This document shows positions 16,519-24,088 of a DNA stretch of 57,342 nucleotides, piece after piece. Position numbers and translations under genes: made by a program. Positions within the stretch are counted from its first letter, which is position 1, and each line of letters starts with the position of its first letter. The notes under the pieces are model-generated. The model had not been told where the DNA came from. It saw only the letters and a list, made by a program, of their open reading frames with translations, and searched no databases. The stretch lies in contig CAYINU010000003.1 of the NCBI GenBank assembly GCA_964364855.1, positions 1 to 57,342 of the forward strand. The letters are read 5' to 3'. Source of the DNA: CAYINU01 sp964364855 (lineage in GTDB: Bacteria; Margulisbacteria; Marinamargulisbacteria; CAYINU01).

Positions 16519-17389
16519 GAACAGCCTCCTGGTGCCTCGCACGTGCAAATGCCAACTCCGCCAGCAACTCCTCCAAGGGCGGAATATGCTCATCCCGTTC
16601 CAACATCAAAGACACCTCTCCAAACAGGGGCACCGCGCGTTTGTAAAGGTCCCATACGTCACCACTGACATCGTGATCGTGGGTATCCAGCAGAAAAAGG
16701 CCTTTTTCTTCATGTCCCGCAATATGGTATTGAACGACACGCGGAGCCGGCAGGTATCGCAGATACGTCATCGGATCGAAATCGTGGTTTCGTGCGGACA
16801 CATACACATTGTTCACATCCAGCAAAATGCCGCAGTCGGCTTGTTCCACAACCTCAGTTAGAAATTCCCATTCCGTCATGACCGACGCGGTGTATTCCAG
16901 GTAGCTGGAGACATTTTCCAACAGGAGTGGCCGCTCCAAATAGTCTTGGACAATGCGGGCCCTTTCGCCCACATAACGCGCTACTGCTGGCGTATAAGGC
17001 AAGGGCATGAGGTTATGCATCTGCCTTCCAGCAAACCGCGTCCAGCAGAGATGATCGGATACCCAAGGCGGATCGAGGTGCGTGACCAAGGCCTTGAGTT
17101 GTTTGAGATAGTCCCAATCTATCGGATCGGCCGATCCGATAGACAACGATACACCGTGCGGCACAATACGGTACTGCGCCGAAATCTGGTCGAGAAAGTA
17201 CCGCGAACGGGTTCCCTCGACCAGAAAGTTCTCGGAGATGATTTCCAGCCAGTCGACATCAGGTCGACGGGACAAGAAATCATCGAAATGGACTGTTCTC
17301 AATCCCAGTCCAAAACCCAAATAGGGGAGTTCAAATCGCTTACTGAGCGTTTGTTTTTCCAGCTGATTTCGCCTTTGCACCGCACCCAT
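16505..17389 (-). CDS. bufB: DUF692 multinuclear non-heme iron oxidase (peptide-cysteine modifying)
   Basis: 294 residues of the MbnB/DUF692 TIM-barrel family. Metal-ligand and barrel motifs are in order: LEIISENFL, PHGVSLSIGS, VSDHLCW, LLLENVSSYLEY, LLDVNNVYVS, QYHIAGHEE, DTHDHDVS and MLERDEHIPP. These enzymes use a mixed-valence iron cluster to convert cysteines of precursor peptides to oxazolone/thioamide or thiooxazole groups. The start is unclear: the ATG at 17389 lies 50 bases inside the precursor gene, a GTG at 17380 is an alternative, and no start codon exists close after the precursor stop. The gene follows its cysteine-rich precursor directly. Confidence 0.92.
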   Translation of the reverse strand: MGAVQRRNQLEKQTLSKRFELPYLGFGLGLRTVHFDDFLSRRPDVDWLEIISENFLVEGTRSRYFLDQISAQYRIVPHGVSLSIGSADPIDWDYLKQLKALVTHLDPPWVSDHLCWTRFAGRQMHNLMPLPYTPAVARYVGERARIVQDYLERPLLLENVSSYLEYTASVMTEWEFLTEVVEQADCGILLDVNNVYVSARNHDFDPMTYLRYLPAPRVVQYHIAGHEEKGLFLLDTHDHDVSGDVWDLYKRAVPLFGEVSLMLERDEHIPPLEELLAELAFARARHQEAVHAFG

Positions 17390-17681
17390 CGGCGGAATTG
17401 CACGAGGACTTGGAATGGCAGCTATCCTTGGTTTTTTCCATCATACTTGCAGTGGCGGCCTTGGCCTTCGACGAACAGCCATTCTTACCGTGGCATCCGG
17501 ACTTACCCTTGCATCCCGATTTGGAGTTACACGCACCCTTGGCTTTCATGTTTTGCGTTGCCTTTGCGGTTTTTGTGGACGTTTTTGTAGTGGCAGTCAT
17601 GTCAGCCATTGCCGCAACGCTCATGCCAGCAACCAATAGACCAGTAATGGAGGCAACAAGAAGCTGTTGTTTCTTATCCAT
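17340..17681 (-). CDS. bufA: Bufferin/oxazolin-type cysteine-rich precursor peptide
   Basis: 113 residues. Start is the ATG at 17679-17681 with AAGGAG upstream. A signal peptide (LLVASITGLLVAGMSVAAMA) is probably cleaved after residue 26, giving a Lys/Thr/Ala-rich periplasmic peptide. Its seven cysteines follow a strict six-residue period: Cys51, 57, 63 and 69, then Cys88, 94 and 100. The first block has the unit GK(S/N)GC. Peptides of this kind are modified by the DUF692 enzyme and bind copper or other metals. The motif order GKxGC differs from the EGKCG repeats of oxazolin, so the core may be a variant. It leads the four-gene operon. Confidence 0.85.
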   Translation of the reverse strand: MDKKQQLLVASITGLLVAGMSVAAMADMTATTKTSTKTAKATQNMKAKGACNSKSGCKGKSGCHGKNGCSSKAKAATASMMEKTKDSCHSKSSCNSADGCGAKAKSAGKTNAQ

Positions 17682-17815
17682 AACGAGTTCTCCTTTCAGC
17701 ACATGTCGATTTGGGTAACAAACAGAAGGTACTCTGAGGCACAAAACACTGTCAACGTCCACATCGTCTGAGCGAAACCCTTTTTTAATAAGAGGGCTTA
17801 CGCTACGATTGGCAT

Positions 17816-19621
17816 ATGATCGATTGGCGACACCGGCGAGGCTGCGGCAGCCTCACGCTTTCTGAGGTAGGACAAACCGTCACTGTGATGGGTTGGGTAG
17901 ATACCATCCGTGATCATGGTCATCTGTTATTTATTCACCTTCGGGACCGATCAGGTATTGTACAAGTGGTATTTGACCCCGAACGAAACGCCCATGCCCA
18001 CGCCTTGGCCCAAACCTTGCGCATGGAAACTGTGGTTAGCGTGGTAGGAATCGCCCAAGCACGCAGCACGGACACCCTCAACCCGAAACTGCCAACTGGT
18101 GAGATTGAAATCGATATTTCGGATCTGCATATTTTCTCAAAAGCAGACCCGCTCCCCTTTATGGTTTCCGAAAAAGAAACCGACGAGCCGGTCGCCGCGG
18201 TGGATGAAGATATTCGATTGCGATACCGTTATTTGGACTTGCGCCGTCCCACTATGCAAAAAAACTTTCTTCTGCGCTATCAACTGACCAAAGTCATCCG
18301 CGAGCATTTGGACCGCCATGGATTTGTGGAAGTCGAAACCCCCGTACTGACCAAAAGCACACCCGAAGGCGCGCGGGACTATTTGGTTCCCAGTCGGGTT
18401 CACGACGGCCAGTTCTACGCCCTGCCCCAATCCCCACAACTCTTTAAACAACTGTTGATGGTGAGTGGACTGGAGCGGTATTTCCAGATCGCCAAATGCT
18501 TCCGCGACGAAGACCTTCGTCCCAACCGGCAACCCGAATTCACGCAAGTCGATATTGAGGCTTCCTTTATTGATGAATCCTTTATTTTCGGACTGATCGA
18601 ACCCCTGATCCAAAAACTATTTCATACCGTCGGCATTACCTTATCCTCACCGTTTCCTGTCATCGCTTACGATGAGGCCATGCGCCGCTTCGGTTCGGAC
18701 CGGCCGGATTTGCGATTTGGGTTGGAAATGATCGAGGTCAGCGATCTGTTTGTCGATACGCATTATCAAATTTTCAAATCCATCGTGGCGCAAGGCGGTT
18801 TGATCACCGGCCTCAATATCAAAGGCGCCTCGGATCGGCTATCCAAAAACACGCTGCAAAACGAATACGCCAAAACCCTTATCCCTAAATTGGGCGGCAA
18901 GGGCATGACCTGGATGCGGGTGGAAAACGGGCAATTGGAATCCAACATCGTCCAGTTTTTCAACGAGGCCGAGTTGAAGGCTATCCAAGAACGCCTGGGC
19001 GCAGAAGACGGTGACGTACTGGTATTCGTGGCCGATCGCGACGCGCAGTTGGCCCAAACGGTGCTGGGGAAGTTCCGCCTCTTTATCGCCCAAGAACTGG
19101 GCATGATCGACCCCACCCTTTTCAAGCCGTGCTGGGTGGTGGACTTCCCGATGTTTGAGCGCGTGGATGGCGGACTGACTGCCGTGCACCATCCGTTCAC
19201 TCGCCCGCAAGGCACACTGTCTGCGGACATGACACCCGAGGAATGGCTGGCCGCCAAGGCCTGTGCCTATGACATCGTCGTCAACGGCGAGGAAGTCGGG
19301 GGCGGCAGTCTGCGGATTTACGATCCCGAGATGCAGGAATTGGTCTTTCATCTTTTGGGATTGAGTAAAGAAGAAGTCGAAGAAAAATTTGGATTTCTGG
19401 TTCGCGCCTTTCGCTATGGCACCCCACCTCACGGCGGGATTGCCTTGGGCCTGGACAGACTGGTCAGCATGATCGTCGGTACCGAGTCCATTCGCGATGT
19501 CATCGCCTTCCCCAAAAATCGCAATGCCTACTGCCCCCTGACCGACGCGCCCAATACCGTCACCCCCCAGCAGTTGCGGGAGGTGCATATCAATCAGTCC
19601 CCCTCTATCTCGAGGACCTAG
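17816..19621 (+). CDS. aspS: Aspartyl-tRNA synthetase
   Basis: 601 residues, normal bacterial length. The N-terminal OB-fold anticodon-binding domain (VTVMGWVDTIRDHGHLLFIH, residues 23-42) is followed by class II motifs: motif 1 around FVEVETPVLTKSTPEGARDY, motif 2 FQIAKCFRDEDLRPNRQPEF, the bacterial insertion domain, and motif 3 GIALGLDRLVSMIVG near the end. It charges tRNA-Asp. Whether it also charges tRNA-Asn cannot be read from this. It diverges from the bufferin operon across about 134 bases, which must contain both promoters. Confidence 0.97.
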   Translation: MIDWRHRRGCGSLTLSEVGQTVTVMGWVDTIRDHGHLLFIHLRDRSGIVQVVFDPERNAHAHALAQTLRMETVVSVVGIAQARSTDTLNPKLPTGEIEIDISDLHIFSKADPLPFMVSEKETDEPVAAVDEDIRLRYRYLDLRRPTMQKNFLLRYQLTKVIREHLDRHGFVEVETPVLTKSTPEGARDYLVPSRVHDGQFYALPQSPQLFKQLLMVSGLERYFQIAKCFRDEDLRPNRQPEFTQVDIEASFIDESFIFGLIEPLIQKLFHTVGITLSSPFPVIAYDEAMRRFGSDRPDLRFGLEMIEVSDLFVDTHYQIFKSIVAQGGLITGLNIKGASDRLSKNTLQNEYAKTLIPKLGGKGMTWMRVENGQLESNIVQFFNEAELKAIQERLGAEDGDVLVFVADRDAQLAQTVLGKFRLFIAQELGMIDPTLFKPCWVVDFPMFERVDGGLTAVHHPFTRPQGTLSADMTPEEWLAAKACAYDIVVNGEEVGGGSLRIYDPEMQELVFHLLGLSKEEVEEKFGFLVRAFRYGTPPHGGIALGLDRLVSMIVGTESIRDVIAFPKNRNAYCPLTDAPNTVTPQQLREVHINQSPSISRT

Positions 19622-19651
19622 TGCATTAGGCTTGGCGGGGGAAGCCGGGCT

Positions 19652-19981
19652 ATGGATCCGATCCACAACCCATTTGCTCCCGGCGCAGGTTCCCAACCTC
19701 CAGAGCTGGCCGGTAGACAAGAAATTATCTCAAACGCCAACATCGCGCTGGCCCGTATCTTGGCAGGCCGGCTGGCGATGGCCCGTTTGGGAAAAGGGCC
19801 CTACCGTTCTTCGGATGTGGCAGATGTCTTGCATGAAAGCGTCCAAAAACTGGCCCCCTGCCGGGCCACTATTATTCGAAAAGGGATGATCTACAGTCCC
19901 GCCCATGGCGACATCGACTTTACGGTGCCCATGTTTGATACCTACCTGCACCGAACCTTTCCCAGGGAGTTTGTCTCATAA
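19652..19981 (+). CDS. Miniature derivative of an AAA ATPase, ATPase core deleted in frame
   Basis: 109 residues joining the two ends of a family of about 390-residue AAA ATPases. The N-terminal part has NPFAPGAGSQPPELAGRQE and runs to LARILAGR, where the Walker A segment would normally begin. The C-terminal part, the winged-helix end, has GPYRSSDVADVL, IIRKGMIYSPAHGDIDFTVP and MFDTYLHRTFP. About 280 residues, including Walker A and B, are absent, yet the frame is intact. It starts 30 bases after aspS with a GGGGGAA upstream. It may be a decaying remnant or a free DNA-binding piece. Confidence 0.65.
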   Translation: MDPIHNPFAPGAGSQPPELAGRQEIISNANIALARILAGRLAMARLGKGPYRSSDVADVLHESVQKLAPCRATIIRKGMIYSPAHGDIDFTVPMFDTYLHRTFPREFVS

Positions 19982-19998
19982 ATACCAAGGCCAAAAAT

Positions 19999-21087
19999 TT
20001 ACTTGCCAAGAAGCAAGTACTGCACGGTGACAGGATTTTGGAAACGACCAGGCGATTTCTCGACGTGTTTCTGGTATTTGGCTTTTATTTGGCTAACCAA
20101 CAGATTTTTTCGGGCCTCGTCGCAACGCAATGCCGCGCGGAGACTTCCCTCTGACCAGGCAAAGGCGTAGTCAATAATCTGCTGGCAAAACGAGTCCATG
20201 TTTTTTGTGCCTTCTGCCGTTTTTTCATAAAATGCGCAGGGTATTACCACGATTTCCCTTGCATCTGGATTCATAACGCGAAAACCGGCTTTTTCGGCAG
20301 CCCCAATGATGTCATCGGGAGTCCTGAAAAAAGCGGGGTAGATCAACGTCTGTGGCAACTCATCCAAACGCAATTCTCCCGATTCTCGCATCTCGCTTAA
20401 AATCATTTGCATGGTTTCATAAAATAGTCGGCTATTCCACGTATCGGCGGGAGAGTCTGGCCTGACCAGGTTAATCATCAAAAAAAATCCACCCTTAGAC
20501 ATTTCCTGATAACGCAGATCAAAGAAATGCGCCATTTCACCCTGTGCTTTTTTGGCAAATTCAAGCACCGATGCACTTGGAATCCCTTGTTCATGGGGAT
20601 AGACATGGGAAGATTCGGCACCCACAAGGGCGGCACACCAATGGACGGTAAATGAGGTAAAGGCAAAATTAACGCTACCGGGAAGAGCCAGGGAGCTTAA
20701 ATAGCTACCTTCTTTCAGAGTCACCTGACGCGGACGAATACGCTCTTGATTTTCGACAAGGCGCTCCCTATTGGCAAAGTGTAGATCATTCAGGAGAAGA
20801 GAAACGCGAGCAGCACCCAATTCCTGTACGACTTCGGTCCACATCCGTGCACTGTTTGAGGCATCGGCACAGCCGTAATCCACACAAGAAACCTGGGGGC
20901 ATCCTGTCAGATGAGGCAAAACGAGCTGGAAAACCATGTCCCGCGCCTTTTTTTGCGCGTTAGCAATGGTGCTGGTCACGCGGCCGTAGTCGGCATTGGT
21001 GCTCCCGCTGACACCCGGGTTTCCTATGGGGACTGCGGTGACTTTTTTAAATCTCATAAACCCACTTTTATAGCAAAACTTTCTCAT
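19999..21087 (-). CDS. SABATH-like SAM-dependent carboxyl methyltransferase
   Basis: 362 residues (352 if it starts at the second methionine, MRFKKV). The SAM-binding motif reads VSCVDYGCADASNS (about residues 86-99). Then come LLLNDLHFANRE, SFTVHWCA (aligned with the SSxxxLxW region of plant enzymes) and GGFFLMINLVRPD. These are landmarks of the salicylate/jasmonate/benzoate methyltransferase family (PF03492), which methylates small carboxylic acids and is best known from plants. Bacterial members are scattered and mostly uncharacterised. It stands alone in an island with other eukaryote-like genes. Substrate unknown. Confidence 0.6.
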   Translation of the reverse strand: MRKFCYKSGFMRFKKVTAVPIGNPGVSGSTNADYGRVTSTIANAQKKARDMVFQLVLPHLTGCPQVSCVDYGCADASNSARMWTEVVQELGAARVSLLLNDLHFANRERLVENQERIRPRQVTLKEGSYLSSLALPGSVNFAFTSFTVHWCAALVGAESSHVYPHEQGIPSASVLEFAKKAQGEMAHFFDLRYQEMSKGGFFLMINLVRPDSPADTWNSRLFYETMQMILSEMRESGELRLDELPQTLIYPAFFRTPDDIIGAAEKAGFRVMNPDAREIVVIPCAFYEKTAEGTKNMDSFCQQIIDYAFAWSEGSLRAALRCDEARKNLLVSQIKAKYQKHVEKSPGRFQNPVTVQYLLLGK

Positions 21088-21155
21088 CTAAGCCACCTTG
21101 TGTTTTGGTCGGACCTAAACAGGGTTGGGGAATCACGATATACTATGTGGCCCCG

Positions 21156-21734
21156 ATGCTGACCTGTCACAAGACTATCAGTACACCGCAGTTTCCGCTG
21201 GTCTGGTCCCCCCCCCAGGAAGGGGTCCAATCGTGCTGCTATATACGGACGGTATTTTGGCTCTTGGGCCTTCCGGACCCGGATCCCAAGACCTGTTTGA
21301 CCTTACAGGAGGCGGCAGAGAAATTGCCTGCCGACCGAACCAGCAACCTGCCGTCTGAAGATGCCGCTGTTTTGGGTGTAGTAAAGGAAGTCCGGACACC
21401 CTCTTTTTCGATGAAGGATTGGGACCTCAAATGGCCCCTTTTCTTTCCAGACATCAGGGATCACTTTGCTCTCGACATCATGACCGATGGCGGACCATCC
21501 CACACCATCGGGTTTAGACGGGAGCCCTCCTCCAATGAAACCCCATGGACTGTCTTTGACACCAACTTACTGCCACCTTTCCAAGGGCCGACGAACGACA
21601 CGCTTAAGGCTTTTATGCTGTCCTGGCTCTCGTTATACGCCGGACAGGGATACTTATTTACTTCCATACAAGGGGTGAGATACATAGAGAACAGCGGAAA
21701 CCTAAACAGGGAGCAAAGGGTCTGGGAGCGTTAG
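21156..21734 (+). CDS. Candidate papain-fold (C58/YopT-like) cysteine protease
   Basis: 192 residues from the ATG at 21156; an earlier TTG at 21105 is possible. I see a plausible Cys-His-Asp triad in the right order: Cys27-Cys28 at the start of a hydrophobic helix (QSCCYIRTVFWLLG), His116 in PSHTIGFRRE, and Asp135 in WTVFDTN. The strand-His-strand-FDxN arrangement is like C58 proteases such as YopT and AvrPphB, type III effectors. There is no signal peptide. Its end overlaps the opposite-strand kinase gene by 33 bases. Overall similarity was judged by eye only, so both the gene and the family are tentative. Confidence 0.4.
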   Translation: MLTCHKTISTPQFPLVWSPPQEGVQSCCYIRTVFWLLGLPDPDPKTCLTLQEAAEKLPADRTSNLPSEDAAVLGVVKEVRTPSFSMKDWDLKWPLFFPDIRDHFALDIMTDGGPSHTIGFRREPSSNETPWTVFDTNLLPPFQGPTNDTLKAFMLSWLSLYAGQGYLFTSIQGVRYIENSGNLNREQRVWER

Positions 21735-22694
21735 GGCTCGCAACCGCATAAATTCTGCACGCGCATCCGACAAGCGCCGCGCTGGATCGGGATGCAACAT
21801 CTTGGCGAGGACACCCAGCAGCGGGTTGTGGGCTGCCTGCGGCATCACCACACTGCCGTATCGCTCCTCGATGTCCAGTCCAAACGTGGCTGCAAACGGA
21901 TTGGATCCGGTGTGCACCTCCCATAAGGTGGCCGCCAACGCAAACTCGTCCGTTTTGGACGATACGCTCGATTCCTGCCAGGCCTCGGGAGCCATATAGC
22001 CCTCTGACATCGCGCCCAGATCCACCGCCACGCTTTCTTCTGACAGGTCTATCCGCCTAGACGTATCAAAATCACACAGTTTATAGACGTCATCTCCAAA
22101 TCTGAGGATATTCCCCGGCTTAATGTCGCAGTGTACCACGCGCCGTTCACTCAGCACCGAAAGCGCCTCCAGCATCTGATAGCCGATTTGGATGGTTCGA
22201 TTCTGGTCCAGAACACCCTTTCCACCATCTTTACCCAGATTCGCCAGATCTTGCGCCAGTGAGCTGTCCGCCCGTTCCAGGACCAGCAAAACTTCGTATA
22301 CCTCCCCCTGCTCGACAAGTCCCACAGCCATCGGCCGGACCACGTGGGGGCATTGGCACAAGGACAATAGCTCATATTCCTTTCCCATGGCGGCCAGGGC
22401 CGATCTAACCGATCGTGGCCCCGCACTTGCAATCTTTAATGCGACCTGCTGAGGCGCGAGATCTTCTTCTGATCTTCGGAGCATCGCAGGTATAACAAGG
22501 GCGGACGTGCCTTGTCCTAAACTGCTGTAGTCCTGATTTAAATGGACAGTTCTGCCGTCCGGCCATTGATAATAGCCTTCATATCGGATGACATTGGGTA
22601 CCCAGGCACGAGTTGATGAGGTCAGTACAGTCAACTGCGGTACGGGGCCCTGCGGTAACCCTCCCCAAGGCGAAGCTGCTATGCGCTTTTTCAT
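21702..22694 (-). CDS. Eukaryote-like Ser/Thr protein kinase (non-RD)
   Basis: 330 residues from MKKRIAAS at 22692-22694; the frame continues upstream but into the neighbouring divergent gene. Kinase motifs: glycine loop SLGQGTSALV (58-67), VALK with Lys87, helix-C Glu106, catalytic loop HCDIKPGN with Asp190 and Asn195, a DFD in place of DFG (208-210), and APE in YMAPEAW. The residue before the catalytic Asp is Cys rather than Arg, so it is non-RD. There is no membrane segment or PASTA domain, so it is not a typical bacterial PknB receptor. It may be cytosolic or an exported effector. Confidence 0.85.
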   Translation of the reverse strand: MKKRIAASPWGGLPQGPVPQLTVLTSSTRAWVPNVIRYEGYYQWPDGRTVHLNQDYSSLGQGTSALVIPAMLRRSEEDLAPQQVALKIASAGPRSVRSALAAMGKEYELLSLCQCPHVVRPMAVGLVEQGEVYEVLLVLERADSSLAQDLANLGKDGGKGVLDQNRTIQIGYQMLEALSVLSERRVVHCDIKPGNILRFGDDVYKLCDFDTSRRIDLSEESVAVDLGAMSEGYMAPEAWQESSVSSKTDEFALAATLWEVHTGSNPFAATFGLDIEERYGSVVMPQAAHNPLLGVLAKMLHPDPARRLSDARAEFMRLRALTLPDPLLPV

Positions 22695-22822
22695 CTTACA
22701 GATATCGTTCCCGTTAAGGGTGAACTTGTATTCCTTGTCCAGAGACGGCCTTTTTCGACCCAAGTGAAAAAAAAGAGCTAAAAAATTTGACTTGGGTTTA
22801 AAAATCGAGTAAGTTCTGGGAT

Positions 22823-24010
22823 ATGGATTTACGCTATTTGTCCGCGCCCATTTCGGAAGACCTTCAGGACCATAAAATGGTCTTCGTGGGCGGTCCTCGT
22901 CAAGTGGGTAAAACCACCTTGGCCAAAGCAGTGGGACATCAGGCTTATCCACATTGTCTTTACCTGAACTGGGATCGACTCCGCGATCAAAAACAGATCT
23001 TAGACGCGATTTGGCCGGGCCAAACAGACCTGATCATTTTGGATGAAATTCACAAATACAGAAAATGGAAGACTTGGCTTAAAGGTGAGTATGATACCTA
23101 TCGCGACACTTTGCGTTTCTTGATTACCGGATCTTCCAGGCTAGATGTCTACCGAAAAGGCGGCGATTCTCTGCAAGGGCGGTATTTCTATTACCGACTT
23201 CATCCCTTTTCGCTCAAAGAGTGGGCCATCGCCGTCAATGGCGCGACCGACTCCTCTTTGGCCTTGCCGTATACCTCACTGGTTTTTGGAAAGCCTGAGC
23301 CGGAGGGGTTGGTCCATCTGCTCTCTTTCGGAGGATTTCCGGAACCTCTTTTTAAAGGAACAGATCGATTCGCTAAACGATGGCGAAACCACCGGCTAGA
23401 ACGGTTATTTCGCGAAGATATTCGCGATCTGGAGCCTATTCGTGAACTGTCTTCGATGATGCAATTGTCCCATCTTCTGCCAACCCGAGCAGGTGCGCTA
23501 TTTTCTGCCAACTCTGTTCGTGAGGACCTGCAAGTCAGTCACGCCACCATTTCCCATTGGATGACGGTATTGGAGTCTTTTTATTATCTTTTTCGACTGT
23601 ATCCTTATCATCCCAAAACCATTCGCTCCCTTAAAAAGGAACCAAAGCTCTATTTGTTTGATTGGGCAGAGATCCCGGATCCCGGTGCACGTTTTGAAAA
23701 CCTGGTAGCCAGCCACCTGCTGAAATTCGTTCATTACTTGTATGATGTGCAGGGCATCGTTGCCGGGCTTCATTTCCTCAGAGATGTGGATCAACGGGAA
23801 GTGGATTTTCTGGTGACGATTGATAACCGACCTTGGTTTGCGGTAGAGGCCAAAATGGCAGACACGACACCGTCCCGGGCCTTGTCCTACTTTAAAAAGA
23901 AGTTGGATATCCCGTTTACTTATCAGGTCGTCGCAAAGGACAACATCGATTTAATCTCCCCTGAATGCCGCGTTCTGTCCGCCTCCCGGTTTTTGACGGG
24001 GTTGATATAG
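22823..24010 (+). CDS. AAA ATPase with DUF4143 domain, copy 1
   Basis: 395 residues. Walker A is GGPRQVGKTT near residue 28 and Walker B is LIILDEIHKYRKW near residue 72. A sensor-like LRFLITGSSRLDVYRKGGDSL follows, and then a DUF4143 region with a PD-(D/E)XK-like strand VDFLVTIDNRPWFAVEAKM (about residues 330-350). The family is abundant in bacteria and archaea and uncharacterised in most cases; links to mobile elements and toxin-like behaviour have been suggested. A second, divergent member starts at 26105. It diverges from the kinase gene. Confidence 0.88.
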   Translation: MDLRYLSAPISEDLQDHKMVFVGGPRQVGKTTLAKAVGHQAYPHCLYLNWDRLRDQKQILDAIWPGQTDLIILDEIHKYRKWKTWLKGEYDTYRDTLRFLITGSSRLDVYRKGGDSLQGRYFYYRLHPFSLKEWAIAVNGATDSSLALPYTSLVFGKPEPEGLVHLLSFGGFPEPLFKGTDRFAKRWRNHRLERLFREDIRDLEPIRELSSMMQLSHLLPTRAGALFSANSVREDLQVSHATISHWMTVLESFYYLFRLYPYHPKTIRSLKKEPKLYLFDWAEIPDPGARFENLVASHLLKFVHYLYDVQGIVAGLHFLRDVDQREVDFLVTIDNRPWFAVEAKMADTTPSRALSYFKKKLDIPFTYQVVAKDNIDLISPECRVLSASRFLTGLI

Positions 24011-24088
24011 CCCCTAAACAGCTAATGCCGACACTTTTGCCCTTGGTGACTCTCCTGCAAAATCTTGCGTCGCATTATGCGGCCCGCA

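Noticed and set aside
17760..17800. CCCT/AGGG with T-rich loop as a terminator between bufA and aspS
   Set aside because: The stem is only 4 bp and the region lies between divergent genes where no terminator is needed.
2775..21135. AAACAGGGTTGGG with similar following bases at about 2778 and 21116
   Set aside because: An 18-base match with one mismatch is expected about once by chance in a window of this size.
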